64,000 nt of DNA, taken from PALSA-693 sp963729695. GTDB lineage: Bacteria; Actinomycetota; Acidimicrobiia; Acidimicrobiales; Palsa-688. The stretch lies in NCBI GenBank assembly GCA_963729695.1, contig CAVSOT010000010.1, positions 1 through 64,000 of the forward strand. Reading direction: 5' to 3'. The notes beneath the pieces were generated by a model. The model saw only the letters and a program-made list of their open reading frames with translations, was not told the DNA's origin and did not search any database. This document shows positions 1 through 8,672 of the stretch, piece by piece (position 1 is the stretch's first letter; the number at the start of each line of letters is the position of its first letter). Position numbers and translations under genes: made by a program.

Positions 1-99
1 GCTGTAGCTCCTACGCCATGTTCCTTGCCATCGTCCGCGGCGTGCGCCCTGCCATCCGCGATCTAAGCTCGCTCGAGTTGCTGTAGCGGCCCCCGGCGG

Positions 100-747
100 T
101 CAGCTCTCGGGCGCGCCACCCAATCCGGTAGCGCAGAAGGCCCAGAGCTTCTGGGCTATCTCTTCCGGTGATTCCTCCGGCGGTACGAACGAGTAGGAGT
201 GGAACACCGCCCTGACGAGCTGGGTCAGCAGCCATGAGGCGTAGGCCGGGTCGGCCGGGTGGAGCAGGCCCGCCGCGGTCGCCGCTTCGATCTCCTCCTG
301 GAGGAGCTCGGTATAGGAGTGCGACGCCTGGGCGATCTCCACCGGATAGACCGATAGGAGGCGCCAATGCTCGGCGGCCAGGAAGCGGGCGCCCTCGGAG
401 GGTATCTCTTGACCGGCCAACTGGCCGATCACGGACGAAATGTAGAACTGGATGCGCTCCACCGGGTCTTCCATCCGCTCAGCCGCTTCCCTGAATCGCT
501 CGCTCGACTCGTCCACCATGTTCTCGATGACGGCCAGGATGAGCTGGTCCTTCCCAGCGAAGTACCGGTAGAACGTCTTAAGCGCGATGCCCGCCTCCCG
601 GACTAGGTCCTGCGTGGTGAATGCACTTCCTTTGACGGCGATAAGCCGCTGCGCGGCCTCCACGATCGACCTGGCCTGCTCGACTCCACGGGCCCGGGAT
701 CGGCGGACCTTGGGAGAGCGCTCGGCGGCGCGCTCCGCCCAGGTCAT
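100..747 (-). CDS. TetR/AcrR-family transcriptional regulator
   Basis: A 215-residue TetR-type repressor. The N-terminal helix-turn-helix lies at about residues 22-70 and ends in the family signature KTFYRYFAGKDQL. The C-terminal ligand-binding half (about 80-215) shows nothing that points to a named subfamily. I chose the ATG at 747 because the in-frame sequence upstream of it is not TetR-like. It lies on the same strand as, and 310 bases downstream of, the CaiB/Ddn/P450/SDR/amidohydrolase operon. It may regulate that operon, but no operator is recognisable and the ligand is unknown. Confidence 0.88.
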   Translation of the reverse strand: MTWAERAAERSPKVRRSRARGVEQARSIVEAAQRLIAVKGSAFTTQDLVREAGIALKTFYRYFAGKDQLILAVIENMVDESSERFREAAERMEDPVERIQFYISSVIGQLAGQEIPSEGARFLAAEHWRLLSVYPVEIAQASHSYTELLQEEIEAATAAGLLHPADPAYASWLLTQLVRAVFHSYSFVPPEESPEEIAQKLWAFCATGLGGAPES

Positions 748-1056
748 CGTCGCTTCGGTGTCCGACAGCTGCTCTGAATGGCTCGGTGCTATAGACAACC
801 GCGCCTCCGAAATGCGGACAGGAATGCCATGCCACGGCGAGGCAGTCCACCCGGTGGTAGATGAAGGGCGATAACCCGCTGTAGAGCTGGGGCATTTGGA
901 CCCGTTCGGGGACCCGCCCCCGCAGATTCCCATAGACGGCGGGCCGTCTCGAATCTCACACCTATGATGTCGTCGAGAGGCCGATGCACGGAGAGGCGAT
1001 GGGTCACCGGGCCTCCCGTACCCATTCCGCTACGTATACCGGCCTCTCGGAGGTGG
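748..1056. other. Intergenic region without a recognisable gene
   Basis: This 309-base gap lies between the TetR start and the end of the CaiB gene. I see no coding pattern, no convincing Shine-Dalgarno sequence followed by an ORF, and no strong terminator hairpin. It should hold the TetR promoter, but I cannot place it. Confidence 0.5.
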
Positions 1057-2280
1057 TCAAAGGATGACCCCCGCCTCCTTGAACCCGATGATCTGGTCCC
1101 AGTCGTATCCCAGCTCGCTGAGGATCGCCTCGGTGTCCTCGCCGTGCTCGGGAGCCCGCCTGAGCGCCGGGGGTTGGCCGTCGAACTGGACGGGAACGGT
1201 CGGGAGGCGGTAGGCGGTCTTCCCGTCAATAACGACGTCGCCGATGTAGCCATTGGCCAGCACCTGGGGATCGTCCACCAGTTCCGCGACCGACTGGACG
1301 GGGGCCCACGGCGCATCGAGATTGGATAGGAGCTCCTTCCATTCGGCGAAGGTCCGCTTGGCGAACTCCTCGTCGAGGAGGGCGACGCACTCGGCGCCGT
1401 TCTCCCGGCGGGCCTCCAGGGTGGCAAACCGGGGATCATCGATCAGTTCATCTCGGTGAATGAGCCTGCAGAAATCGGGCCAGTACCGGTCCGCCTCCAG
1501 GAACATGAGCGTGATATGCCGGCCGTCCTCGGTCCGGTACGTTCCAACTACCGGGTTGACCAGAGGTCCGCGCCCGCTGGCCGCCTTGGGCTCGTCTCCG
1601 CCGAGCGCGGCGAGGACATCGGACGAGAGTGTCCACATGGCGGTGGCAAGCAGCGACACGTCCACGACGGACCCCTTGTCGGACCGCAACCGCTTCAGCA
1701 GTGCGGCGGATATCCCGAACGCCAGCGCCATGGCCCCGTTGCGGTCACCCATGGCCCCGCGCTGGCCGATCGGGTAGTCCCGATCAGGTGGGGTCAGCAC
1801 ATTGGCCAGACCTCCTCGCGACCAGAAAGCGGAACCGTCGTAGCCGGCCTGGCCGGCGTCGGGCCCTTTGACCCCGTAGCCGGTGCCTCGGGCATAGATC
1901 AGTCGCGGGAACTTGGCGACGAGGGTCTCGGCGTCGAGTCCGAGCCGCTGCAGGGCCCCGGGGCGCATGTTGGTCAGGAAGACATCAGCGGACTCCAGCA
2001 GCTTGAGCATCACCGCCATGCCGTCGGGCTTCTGGACGTCGAGGACGATCGACCGCTTTCCCCGGTTGGCCAGCGCGAGCGAAAGGTTCACCCCGCCCCG
2101 ATCGGTCCCGATTCCCTGGCTGGCCAGACCCCGATAGGGATCGCCCTCGGTCTTCTCGATGTGGATGACATCGGCCCCCCAGTCCGCCAGCAGGGCACCG
2201 GCCACGGGGACGAAGACCCACTGGGCCAGCTCGACGACCCGGACCCCGGCGAAGGGGGACTCCTCGGTGATATCGGTCAT
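1057..2280 (-). CDS. CaiB/BaiF-family CoA transferase
   Basis: A 407-residue family III CoA transferase, which moves CoA between carboxylic acids through an enzyme-bound aspartyl-CoA. The N-terminus has the typical GVRVVELAQWVFVPVAGALLADWGADVIHIEK-type Rossmann half, split here by position: GVRVVELAQ at about residue 12 and LLADWGADVI at about 30. The likely catalytic Asp is in MGDRNGAMALAFGI near residue 180. Length is normal for the family. It is the last gene of a five-gene minus-strand operon and follows the Ddn-like gene by 7 bases. In that setting it probably activates or recycles an acid made by the P450 and SDR. The substrate cannot be read from the sequence. Confidence 0.92.
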   Translation of the reverse strand: MTDITEESPFAGVRVVELAQWVFVPVAGALLADWGADVIHIEKTEGDPYRGLASQGIGTDRGGVNLSLALANRGKRSIVLDVQKPDGMAVMLKLLESADVFLTNMRPGALQRLGLDAETLVAKFPRLIYARGTGYGVKGPDAGQAGYDGSAFWSRGGLANVLTPPDRDYPIGQRGAMGDRNGAMALAFGISAALLKRLRSDKGSVVDVSLLATAMWTLSSDVLAALGGDEPKAASGRGPLVNPVVGTYRTEDGRHITLMFLEADRYWPDFCRLIHRDELIDDPRFATLEARRENGAECVALLDEEFAKRTFAEWKELLSNLDAPWAPVQSVAELVDDPQVLANGYIGDVVIDGKTAYRLPTVPVQFDGQPPALRRAPEHGEDTEAILSELGYDWDQIIGFKEAGVIL

Positions 2281-2287
2281 TTTCCGC

Positions 2288-2725
2288 CTAAGCCTTGGGA
2301 GTAAGGACCACGAGCGGGATCTCCCGGTCGGTCCGGGTCTGGTAGACGTCGTAGTTCGGCCAGGCGTCCGTCATGATCTTCCAGAGGCGGGGCTTCTCCT
2401 CAGCGGCCGCGGTGCGGCCGGTGACCGGGATGTGGTCGGCTTTCACCTGCACGTCGGCATCGGGATTGTCCTGGAGATTCAGGTACCAGTTGGGGTGGGT
2501 GGGAGCCCCACCCTGGGAGGCGATGATCAGGAAGTCGTCTCCATCCCGGCCGTGGATCAGGGCGGAGGTCCGCAGTCGGCCGCTGCGCCGCCCGGTTGTG
2601 GTCAGGAGCAGGATGGGGACTCCGTTCCAGATGTAGCCGACCTCCCCGTTGGTCTCTTGGTACTTCTTGACGTGCTCGGCCCCGACGAGGTCGATGTCGG
2701 GCGCCTTGTACTGAGGTTCACTCAT
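2288..2725 (-). CDS. Ddn-like nitroreductase / deazaflavin-dependent oxidoreductase
   Basis: A 145-residue split-barrel protein of the F420-binding Ddn family, which includes mycobacterial deazaflavin-dependent nitroreductase. The diagnostic core is LLLTTTGRRSGRLRTSALI at about residues 40-58, followed by DFLIIASQGGAPTHPNWYLNL at about 65-85. I chose the ATG at 2725, just after an AAGG-type ribosome site, because the in-frame sequence upstream is not family-like. It sits between the P450 and CaiB genes. An F420H2-dependent reduction step in the same pathway is likely, but the native substrate is unknown. Confidence 0.9.
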   Translation of the reverse strand: MSEPQYKAPDIDLVGAEHVKKYQETNGEVGYIWNGVPILLLTTTGRRSGRLRTSALIHGRDGDDFLIIASQGGAPTHPNWYLNLQDNPDADVQVKADHIPVTGRTAAAEEKPRLWKIMTDAWPNYDVYQTRTDREIPLVVLTPKA

Positions 2726-2744
2726 GTCCTTGGATGGGGTCCTT

Positions 2745-4007
2745 TCAACCGAACGCGACGGGGATAGCAGTAGCCCCCCGTTCATATACTCCCCTGAACT
2801 CCGGCGGCTCCGCATCTGGATCGAGTCGCAGCTTGGGGAGACGGTCGAGAAGGGCGCCGATGGCCACGGTCATTTCCGCTCGCGCCACGTGCTGTCCGAG
2901 ACAGACATGGGGGCCGCTGGCGAACGCGAGCGTCGGCTTGAGAGATCGGTAAATGTCGTAATCGTCGGGACGCTCCCAGCGCTCCGGGTCGCGATTGGCC
3001 GCCCCGATGCAGAGGTGGATCACCGAACCCTTGGGCATACGGACTCCGAAGTAATCGGTGTCCGTGGTCAGCCAGCGGGAGAACATCGGATCGGTCGGCA
3101 TCCACCGCAGAGATTCCTCGATAGCGGACCGCAGGAGCTCCCGGTCGTCGGTAATCGCCTTGAGAACCTCTGGGCGGCGGAGGATGGCCGCCAGGGTGAT
3201 TCCCATCTGCTTCCACGTCGTGCCCGAGCCGGCGGCCAGTAGAAGCAGGGAGAACGAGTAGATCTCGGCATCGGTCAGGCGATGCGTCGTCCCGTCGTCG
3301 TCGGTGATCTCCGACTGGACCAAGACGCTGATCAGATCGTCCTCGGGCTTCTCCCGGCGGGCAGCCACTATCGGATTGATTATCTCGATCAGACGCCCGG
3401 GATCGGCACTGACCGACTCCCGGATGTCCAGAGCCTGCTCGACGGGCACTCCGAAACTTCCGGTGATTGTGAGCACCGGGATGGCAGCGCAGAACTCGAC
3501 GTTCAACTCGGCCCGCCCATTCGCTTCGAAGCAATCGATGAGAGCGTGGACGGTCTGCTCGATCCAGTTCTCGACCCACCAGCGGGCCCGGGCCGGACCG
3601 AAGGAGGGCTGGACCAGGGCCCGGTAACGGCGGTGCTCGGCCCCGCCCATGGAGAGCATGCTGTTGGTGGCGCTCATCTCGCCCCCCTGGACGTCTACCG
3701 CAACCGGAGAAGAGGCAAAGAGACCGGGATCGCGATAGGCGGCGTCGCACGCCGCCCAGCTGAACGCAGAGAAGTGGGGAATGCCTGGGGACGGGAGGCC
3801 ATGGAACCCCATCGGTTCGTCGATGCCCATCAACTCGTGGACGATGCCCAGGTGGACCGGGGCTTCGGAACGAAGCCGCTCCCACACCGGGTACGGATCT
3901 TCGGTGTAGTTGCCGCCGGTCCATGCCAGGTAGTTACCGGCGAGATCGAATACTCGCTTGACCCGGTCGAAGTCGAGAACGGGGATGGGACCGCTGATCG
4001 AGGTCAT
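2745..4007 (-). CDS. Cytochrome P450
   Basis: A soluble bacterial P450 of 420 residues. The heme loop FASGPHVCLGQHVAR starts near residue 362, with the thiolate ligand at Cys369. The I-helix oxygen-activation motif is LLAAGSGTTWKQ, and the ExxR motif is EESLR. It overlaps the SDR gene upstream by 4 bases, so the two are translationally coupled, and the Ddn-like gene follows. A hydroxylation early in the pathway is the natural role. Electron partners (ferredoxin, ferredoxin reductase) are not encoded nearby, so they must come from elsewhere in the genome. Confidence 0.95.
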   Translation of the reverse strand: MTSISGPIPVLDFDRVKRVFDLAGNYLAWTGGNYTEDPYPVWERLRSEAPVHLGIVHELMGIDEPMGFHGLPSPGIPHFSAFSWAACDAAYRDPGLFASSPVAVDVQGGEMSATNSMLSMGGAEHRRYRALVQPSFGPARARWWVENWIEQTVHALIDCFEANGRAELNVEFCAAIPVLTITGSFGVPVEQALDIRESVSADPGRLIEIINPIVAARREKPEDDLISVLVQSEITDDDGTTHRLTDAEIYSFSLLLLAAGSGTTWKQMGITLAAILRRPEVLKAITDDRELLRSAIEESLRWMPTDPMFSRWLTTDTDYFGVRMPKGSVIHLCIGAANRDPERWERPDDYDIYRSLKPTLAFASGPHVCLGQHVARAEMTVAIGALLDRLPKLRLDPDAEPPEFRGVYERGATAIPVAFG

Positions 4008-4786
4008 CGGGCTACGTAACCTCCGTCGATGGGCAACAGGGTCCCCGTCACGTTGGCGGCCCGGTCCGAAACCAGATAGACGGCGGCCTCGGCGCAGTCC
4101 TCGGCCGTGATCGGCTTGCCGAGCGGATGCATGGCTCCGGACTGCTTGGCGATCTCTTCGAGGTCGGAGTCGGCCGGTCTGGCCATTCCGCCGGCCGCCA
4201 TGAAGTTGGTGAACGGCATGCCGGCTGGACAGATGGCGTTGGCCCGGATCCCGAACGGAGCGCCTTCGATAGCCACGGCCCGGGTGAGCTGGTGAACGGC
4301 CCCCTTGGTGGCGCCGTAGACCGATCCACCCCAGCCGACCAGGCCTGCCACCGACCCCGTGTTGAGGATGACACCGCCGTTACCCTGGCCCTTGAACCGG
4401 ATCACCGCGTGCTTGGAACCCAGGAACACCCCCCGGAGGTTGACCGCGACGAGACGCTCGAAGTCCTCCACCGTGTGGTCCTCGAACTTCATTCCGAGGC
4501 GGGGCGTCGGAATGCCGACATTGTTGAACATGATGTCGAGAGATCCGAAATGGTCAGCTGTTCCAGTTACCAGCGCTTCGACGTCTGCGTCCTGCGACAC
4601 GTCACACCGTTCTGCGGTTGCGACCCCGCCGGCGGCTTCGATCAGGGCGACTGTCTCCTTGGCCCGGTCGAGGTCGATGTCCGCGCACACGACCCTGGCT
4701 CCTTCCCCTGCGAAACGTAGGCACGAGGCCCGACCCACGCCTGATCCCCCGCCCGTGACGATCGCCGTCTTGTTGTCCAGCATCAT
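4004..4786 (-). CDS. Short-chain dehydrogenase/reductase (SDR)
   Basis: A classical 260-residue SDR. The cofactor motif TGGGSGVG is at about residues 12-19. An acidic residue after beta-strand 2 (CADIDLDR) suggests NAD(H). The structural NNVG motif is at about 90, and the catalytic Ser and YGATK are at about 145-165. The ATG at 4786 follows an AAGGAGAG ribosome site; a second ATG is the next codon. It overlaps the P450 gene by 4 bases. Oxidation of the alcohol made by the P450 is the likely job. Confidence 0.93.
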   Translation of the reverse strand: MMLDNKTAIVTGGGSGVGRASCLRFAGEGARVVCADIDLDRAKETVALIEAAGGVATAERCDVSQDADVEALVTGTADHFGSLDIMFNNVGIPTPRLGMKFEDHTVEDFERLVAVNLRGVFLGSKHAVIRFKGQGNGGVILNTGSVAGLVGWGGSVYGATKGAVHQLTRAVAIEGAPFGIRANAICPAGMPFTNFMAAGGMARPADSDLEEIAKQSGAMHPLGKPITAEDCAEAAVYLVSDRAANVTGTLLPIDGGYVAR

Positions 4787-4881
4787 GTCGAGCTCACTCT
4801 CCTTCCTCTCGGTTGACGAGCGTGATGGCACGTGTGAGACGGGCCTCGGTGGCCGTCGTGATGTTCTCGGCGGAAGCCTGG

Positions 4882-6084
4882 TCAGGCATTCGCTGGGACA
4901 GGAGGTTCGGCCGGAGAGAAGTGGTAGAGCTTCTCCGCGTTGCCGCGCAGCAGCTTGTACTGCGTCTCGGCCGGCAGATGGCCGATGATCTTCTTCACCG
5001 AGGTGATGCAGTGCGGCCACGTCGAGTCCGAGTGGGGGTAGTCGGTCTCGCACATCACATTGTTTTCACCGATCTCGGAGAGGCTGGCGATCCCGTGGTG
5101 ATCCTCGATGAAGCACCCGAAGATGTGCTCCCGGAACAGCTCCCGCAGGTTGATCGTGTCGAGGTCGACGTCGGTGGTCGCGTGCTGCATGAACTTCTGG
5201 CCTCGCATGACCCAGTATCGCTGCTTGTCGAGGACCTGTTCGGCCCGTTCGAGGAAGTAGGGGATCCATCCGATTTCGCCCTCTGAGAGGGCGACCTTGA
5301 TCCCGGGGTAGCGGGTGAACATGCCGCTGAACAGCCAGGAGAGCATGGCTCCGGACGTGCGGATGGCGCCCCAGGCCAGGTTGGCCATAAAGGGAGAGTC
5401 GGGAGCGATCTGGGGAACCTGGGAGGAAGATCCGACGTGGATCGAGGCGACCATTCCGAGCTCGGATGCCGTCGACATGACCGGATCCCAGTACCGCCCG
5501 GCGTCGTGAATGGTGGGCAAACCTAGCGGTGCAGGATTTTCGGTGAACGCGAACGCGGTGACACCTTTGGCTGCCATCCGCTCCATTTCCTTGGCCGCCA
5601 AGGCGGGATCCCACATGGGGATCAGCATCAGCGGGATGTAGCGACCGGGGGCCGCGCCACACCACTCCTCGACTAGCCAGTCGTTGTAGTGCCGGAGAAG
5701 CTCGAAACCGAACTCCCGGTCGCTGGCCTCCATGAAGAGCTGACCGCAGAAGCGGGTGATAGTCGGAAAGCACAGGGAGGCCAGGATTCCGGCCTGGTCC
5801 ATGTCCTCCAGCCGGGCCTTGGCGTCGTAGCAGCCGGGCCGCATCTCCGAGTAGGGCAGCGGCTCGGGGCTGAACTCCTCCTTGGACTTGCCGGCAACCG
5901 CGCTCAGGCCCGAGCTCGGGTACTGGTTGCCGTCGTAGACCCAGAACTCGGTGCCGTCGATGGTCTCCATGTGCGGCGCCCTGTCCCGGTCCTTCGCCGC
6001 AACCCTGTCCACCCACAGGTTGGGCGGCTCCAGGATGTGGTCATCGACCGAGATGAGCCAGTCCAGATTCAGATCCGATGTCAT
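4882..6084 (-). CDS. Amidohydrolase 2 family metal-dependent hydrolase
   Basis: A 400-residue amidohydrolase_2 (TIM-barrel) protein. Relatives include decarboxylases and hydrolases of the 6-methylsalicylate / gamma-resorcylate decarboxylase type. Visible metal-site elements are SVDDHILEPPNLW near the N-terminus, in place of the usual HxH, an internal His in MVASIHVGSS at mid-length, and the C-terminal CETDYPHSDSTWPH. The ATG at 6084 follows GAGGGAG. It is the first gene of the operon that ends with CaiB. Three other family members occur in the window (11.8, 15.4 and 35.6 kb). Confidence 0.9.
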   Translation of the reverse strand: MTSDLNLDWLISVDDHILEPPNLWVDRVAAKDRDRAPHMETIDGTEFWVYDGNQYPSSGLSAVAGKSKEEFSPEPLPYSEMRPGCYDAKARLEDMDQAGILASLCFPTITRFCGQLFMEASDREFGFELLRHYNDWLVEEWCGAAPGRYIPLMLIPMWDPALAAKEMERMAAKGVTAFAFTENPAPLGLPTIHDAGRYWDPVMSTASELGMVASIHVGSSSQVPQIAPDSPFMANLAWGAIRTSGAMLSWLFSGMFTRYPGIKVALSEGEIGWIPYFLERAEQVLDKQRYWVMRGQKFMQHATTDVDLDTINLRELFREHIFGCFIEDHHGIASLSEIGENNVMCETDYPHSDSTWPHCITSVKKIIGHLPAETQYKLLRGNAEKLYHFSPAEPPVPANA

Positions 6085-6105
6085 GATTCCCTCCCTCATG
6101 AGGTT

Positions 6106-6409
6106 TCAGCGAGGAAGCTCGCCGACGAGCAGGTGCTTTACTTCCTGGAAAGCACGGATTCCTTCGATCCCGCGCTCGCGGCCGAGACCGCTCTGCTTGT
6201 ATCCGGGCGGTTAGCCCGGCCCAGGTCCCTCGTCGAAGGAACGACGGGGCGGAGCTGATCGCCCGGCGGATCTCGTCGAGCGGTGTGACCGATAGCTCGC
6301 AAACAGTCGTCTCATCGGCCGGATTCTCGACCGCAAGGACCTTGTCGCCTTCGACCCAACGGCCGTCGACGTAAGAGCCGCGCTGCCCGATCAACTCCGT
6401 CGCAGCCAC
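6106..6409 (-). pseudogene. Aldehyde dehydrogenase with its whole middle deleted
   Basis: The first 45-50 codons read as a normal ALDH N-terminus (GSYVDGRWVEGDKVLAVENP, then DEIRRAISSA). Within about 60 codons the reading frame shifts, and the sequence becomes an ALDH C-terminus: GYKQSGLGRERGIEG, then FQEVKHLLVGELPR and a stop at 6106-6108. Roughly 400 residues are missing, including the catalytic Cys and Glu and the Rossmann fold. The junction is near 6216. The two ends lie in the correct order and orientation, so this is an internal deletion rather than a chance match. It lies directly upstream of the amidohydrolase operon. Confidence 0.85.
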
Positions 6410-6487
6410 CGCGAACCTCCCTTGAGGCGGTATAACATAGTTCTACCTTTTCAGGTAACTTGCTTTTCGTCAAGGGGGAGGCCCAGT
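6410..6487. promoter_or_regulatory. Divergent promoter region between the ALDH remnant and the APH-like gene
   Basis: This short gap is AT-rich for the window (TATAACATAG at about 6431) and contains an imperfect inverted repeat, GTTCTACC ... GGTAAC, at about 6440-6459. Both neighbours point away from it. A purine-rich ribosome site, AAGGGGGAGG, at 6472-6481 serves the plus-strand gene. Exact -10/-35 placement is not possible by eye. Confidence 0.4.
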
Positions 6488-7558
6488 TTGCCTAACGAAA
6501 AAACGGTCAACGTCCCGTCGACCCTGGAGGAGTTGACTACGCCGAAGTGGCTCACTGCGGCGCTGGGCCAGAAATTCCCGGGTGTCGAGGTCGCCGGCGT
6601 GAAGCTCGGACCGGTCAAGACCCGCATATCGACGAACGCTTTCTTCGAGATCGAATGCGCCGGAGACGCCCCTGACGGGCTACCTCTCCACCTCTGCGCC
6701 AAGGGATACTTCTCCGATACAGGCAACTGGGCTTACCGATCGGCCGGCGAATCCGAGGCCCATTTCTATCGGCAGCGGGCCGCCACCATCGGGGTCCCGA
6801 CCCTGCCGGGCGTCTACGCCGACGTCGACCCCCAGTCCGGCCACGGTGTCGTCATCACCGGTGACATCGAGGCATCGGGGGCGAGCTTCGTCGATCCCAT
6901 GAAAACTCGGTCCGTCTCGGACATGTCATCCAATCTCGAGTTGTACACCGTTCTGCACGGAAGATCGTGGATGCAGCCCTGGGTAAAACAGGAGGCTTGG
7001 TCAAAGCCGAAGATCTACAGGACCCGGGGGGTGCGGAGCGTGGAGGAGATCCAGGCCCAGTTCGACGGGCCGCTCGGTGAAGGCGTACCGAAGGAAGCCA
7101 AAGATGCGGTGAAGCTGGTGGAGGCGTACGGGAGCCTCCCCTCCCTCGTAGACACATCCCCTTCGTGGTGCATGATTCACGGAGACGCCCATATTGGCAA
7201 CCTCTTCGCCGATGCCGGCGGGCGCCCCGGACTTCTCGACTGGCAGTTGGTTCAGCGAGGCCCCTGGTACATCGATGTTGGATACCAGGTTGCGTCGTCA
7301 CTCGATGTTGACGATCGCCGGAGCGCTGAAGAGGGTTTGCTGCGCCACTACCGAGATCGCCTGGCTGCGGAGGGCGGCGGATCTCCCTCGTCGGAAGAGG
7401 TGCAGATGGGTTACTGCTGCGGCATCGTGTACGGCCTCTTCCTGTGGTCGATCACCCAGAAGGTGCGGCCCGAGATCACCACGGTGCTGCTCGGCCGCTT
7501 GGGGACGGCGGCGGCTGATCACAACGCCTACCAAGTAGTCCTGGCGGCCCGCTCCTGA
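6488..7558 (+). CDS. Aminoglycoside-phosphotransferase-like (APH/EcKinase) kinase
   Basis: A 356-residue protein-kinase-fold phosphotransferase. The catalytic loop is WCMIHGDAHIGN at about residues 232-243, followed by the metal-binding LLDWQ. Such proteins, related to ecdysteroid kinases and ACAD-associated phosphotransferases, often sit in actinobacterial lipid and steroid degradation clusters and phosphorylate small hydroxylated molecules, not antibiotics. I chose the TTG at 6488 because AAGGGGGAGG precedes it by 7 bases. Upstream in-frame codons are not family-like. It diverges from the ALDH remnant. The substrate is unknown. Confidence 0.85.
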   Translation: MPNEKTVNVPSTLEELTTPKWLTAALGQKFPGVEVAGVKLGPVKTRISTNAFFEIECAGDAPDGLPLHLCAKGYFSDTGNWAYRSAGESEAHFYRQRAATIGVPTLPGVYADVDPQSGHGVVITGDIEASGASFVDPMKTRSVSDMSSNLELYTVLHGRSWMQPWVKQEAWSKPKIYRTRGVRSVEEIQAQFDGPLGEGVPKEAKDAVKLVEAYGSLPSLVDTSPSWCMIHGDAHIGNLFADAGGRPGLLDWQLVQRGPWYIDVGYQVASSLDVDDRRSAEEGLLRHYRDRLAAEGGGSPSSEEVQMGYCCGIVYGLFLWSITQKVRPEITTVLLGRLGTAAADHNAYQVVLAARS

Positions 7559-7692
7559 TATGTCAGGCCCTCAGCTACATCTCTGTCGTCGAGATCGGCA
7601 CTGGCGTATCTGCCAGCTGGTGCGGAAAAGTGTCGCGGATCTAGCTCTTCTCGCGCTTTGGGGAGCGATGATCCCCGAGCACGTCCGAGTCG

Positions 7693-8136
7693 ATGGGGTG
7701 CTCGGCGCCGACCGCCGTATTACTTCTGGGTGTTCTCTCGCCGAAGTTTCACCATGACGTGAGTTTCGATGACGGCCGCAAGCGCCCAGTACACGCGGAC
7801 ATTGTCTTCGTGGATGAGGATGGCGACAACTTTGTTGTGACCGCCGACGCGGTGCATCCGAACGTCAACGCGAACTACGGGGCGGGGCACTCCAGACGTC
7901 AGGTCGGTGACGGGCTGTCGTATTACAAGTGGGACAGCAATGATCCGGCCGATCTCGACGAGGTGGAGTCCAGCGTCGTCTCGCTCGACCAGTTGATGGA
8001 GTTCCAGATGGATGGGATGACGGGCCACGGCATCTTCGAGCTTCTGGTATATGGCGATCGATACCCGCGCTATCCGAACTGGGGAGTCGCTCCGCTGGAT
8101 GGGCCGAGCAATAGGCGAGGAGCGACAGCATTGTGA
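7693..8136 (+). pseudogene. C-terminal part of an uncharacterised beta-rich protein, probably decayed
   Basis: From about residue 25 onward the translation looks genuinely coding, with DVSFDDGRKRPVHADIVFVD, then DQLMEFQMDGMTGHGIFELL and YGDRYPRYPNWG. The ending recalls uncharacterised proteins often found beside APH-like kinases in actinobacteria. The first 25 residues do not fit, there is no ribosome site, and the expected N-terminal half is absent. I read it as a truncated remnant. A short in-frame gene cannot be excluded. Confidence 0.45.
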
Positions 8137-8158
8137 ACCGATATCGTCCGGGCGTTCC

Positions 8159-8270
8159 ATGATCGTCACAGGCGGCGGCACGGGCATCGGCGCAGCCTGG
8201 GCCACGTGGACAGCCGAGGAGGGAACGCGAATCACGATCTGCGGCCGGCCGAGAGGCCGGCTGGGCGTCA
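8159..8270 (+). pseudogene. N-terminal fragment of an SDR
   Basis: MIVTGGGTGIGAAWATW, then GTRITICGRP, is a standard SDR cofactor-binding start (TGGGTGIG). The similarity ends after about 35 codons, and no catalytic YxxxK follows. It adjoins the 7.7 kb remnant and is part of the same decayed stretch. Confidence 0.6.
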
Positions 8271-8563
8271 TAGCAAAGTGCATCTCCAGCCGTCGATATA
8301 CCGCGCCTTCATCAAAGCCTTCATGGCCGCCATGTCCTTTTCGGTCGAGGCACCGGGTGTGGTGGCAACCAGAAGAGACGGGGGCGGACTGCTCAGCCAC
8401 TGATCGAACGCTCCTGCGAAACGCGTCGAGACCGACTCGAAGCTGGCTAGTTGTCGCAAGCACCGTGGTAGACATCGATATCAATATAGGTTCCGCGACA
8501 TCTTGCAGGATCCCTAAAGTGACGACCATTTGACCCGATGGCGTGACGGCACTATGGTGCACA
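8271..8563. other. Intergenic region before the first binding-protein gene
   Basis: I see no supportable gene here. The stretch contains one copy of the dispersed element (8471-8482) and lies just upstream of the triple element at 8564. Confidence 0.45.
8471..8482. promoter_or_regulatory. GAYRTYGAYRTC element, site 1
   Basis: GACATCGATATC, 11 of 12 bases self-complementary, 190 bases upstream of the first binding-protein gene. No -10 hexamer lies at the 17-base spacing on either strand, so this may be an auxiliary operator for the site at 8564. Confidence 0.55.
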
Positions 8564-8581
8564 GATATCGATATCGATATC
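8564..8581 (+). promoter_or_regulatory. Triple GATATC element, site 2, upstream of binding protein 1
   Basis: Three direct GATATC half-sites in a row form overlapping palindromes. The structured leader starts about 25 bases downstream and the ATG of the lipoprotein gene is at 8673. The -10 is poor (ATGTCT or CGGTCT, depending on register). On the other strand CATAGT lies near a -10 position, so divergent transcription is possible. Confidence 0.6.
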
Positions 8582-8604
8582 GTGATGTCTCGGTCTTGAG
8601 CCGC

Positions 8605-8664
8605 AGAGGGGTCCTGTTCGTGGCGACGATGGGGTTGCTGATAGCTACTTCATGGGGAGGCGAG
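8605..8664 (+). ncRNA. Structured 5' leader, copy B, upstream of binding protein 1
   Basis: This leader is shared with 59085-59145 (about four fifths identical by eye). Hairpin 1 pairs 8620-8627 with 8634-8641 around the loop GATGGG. Seven of eight pairs form and include G-U pairs where the other copy has G-C, A-U or C-G, which is compensatory. Hairpin 2 has the stem CTTC/GGAG around ATGG and covers the ribosome site GGGGAGG, which lies 12 bases before the ATG at 8673. The layout suggests translational control. I cannot match it to a named riboswitch class. Confidence 0.6.
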
Positions 8665-8672
8665 TCAACGAA

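Noticed and set aside
1..99. Possible gene at the left edge
   Set aside because: Frames here are short and are shadows of the TetR gene; nothing recognisable.
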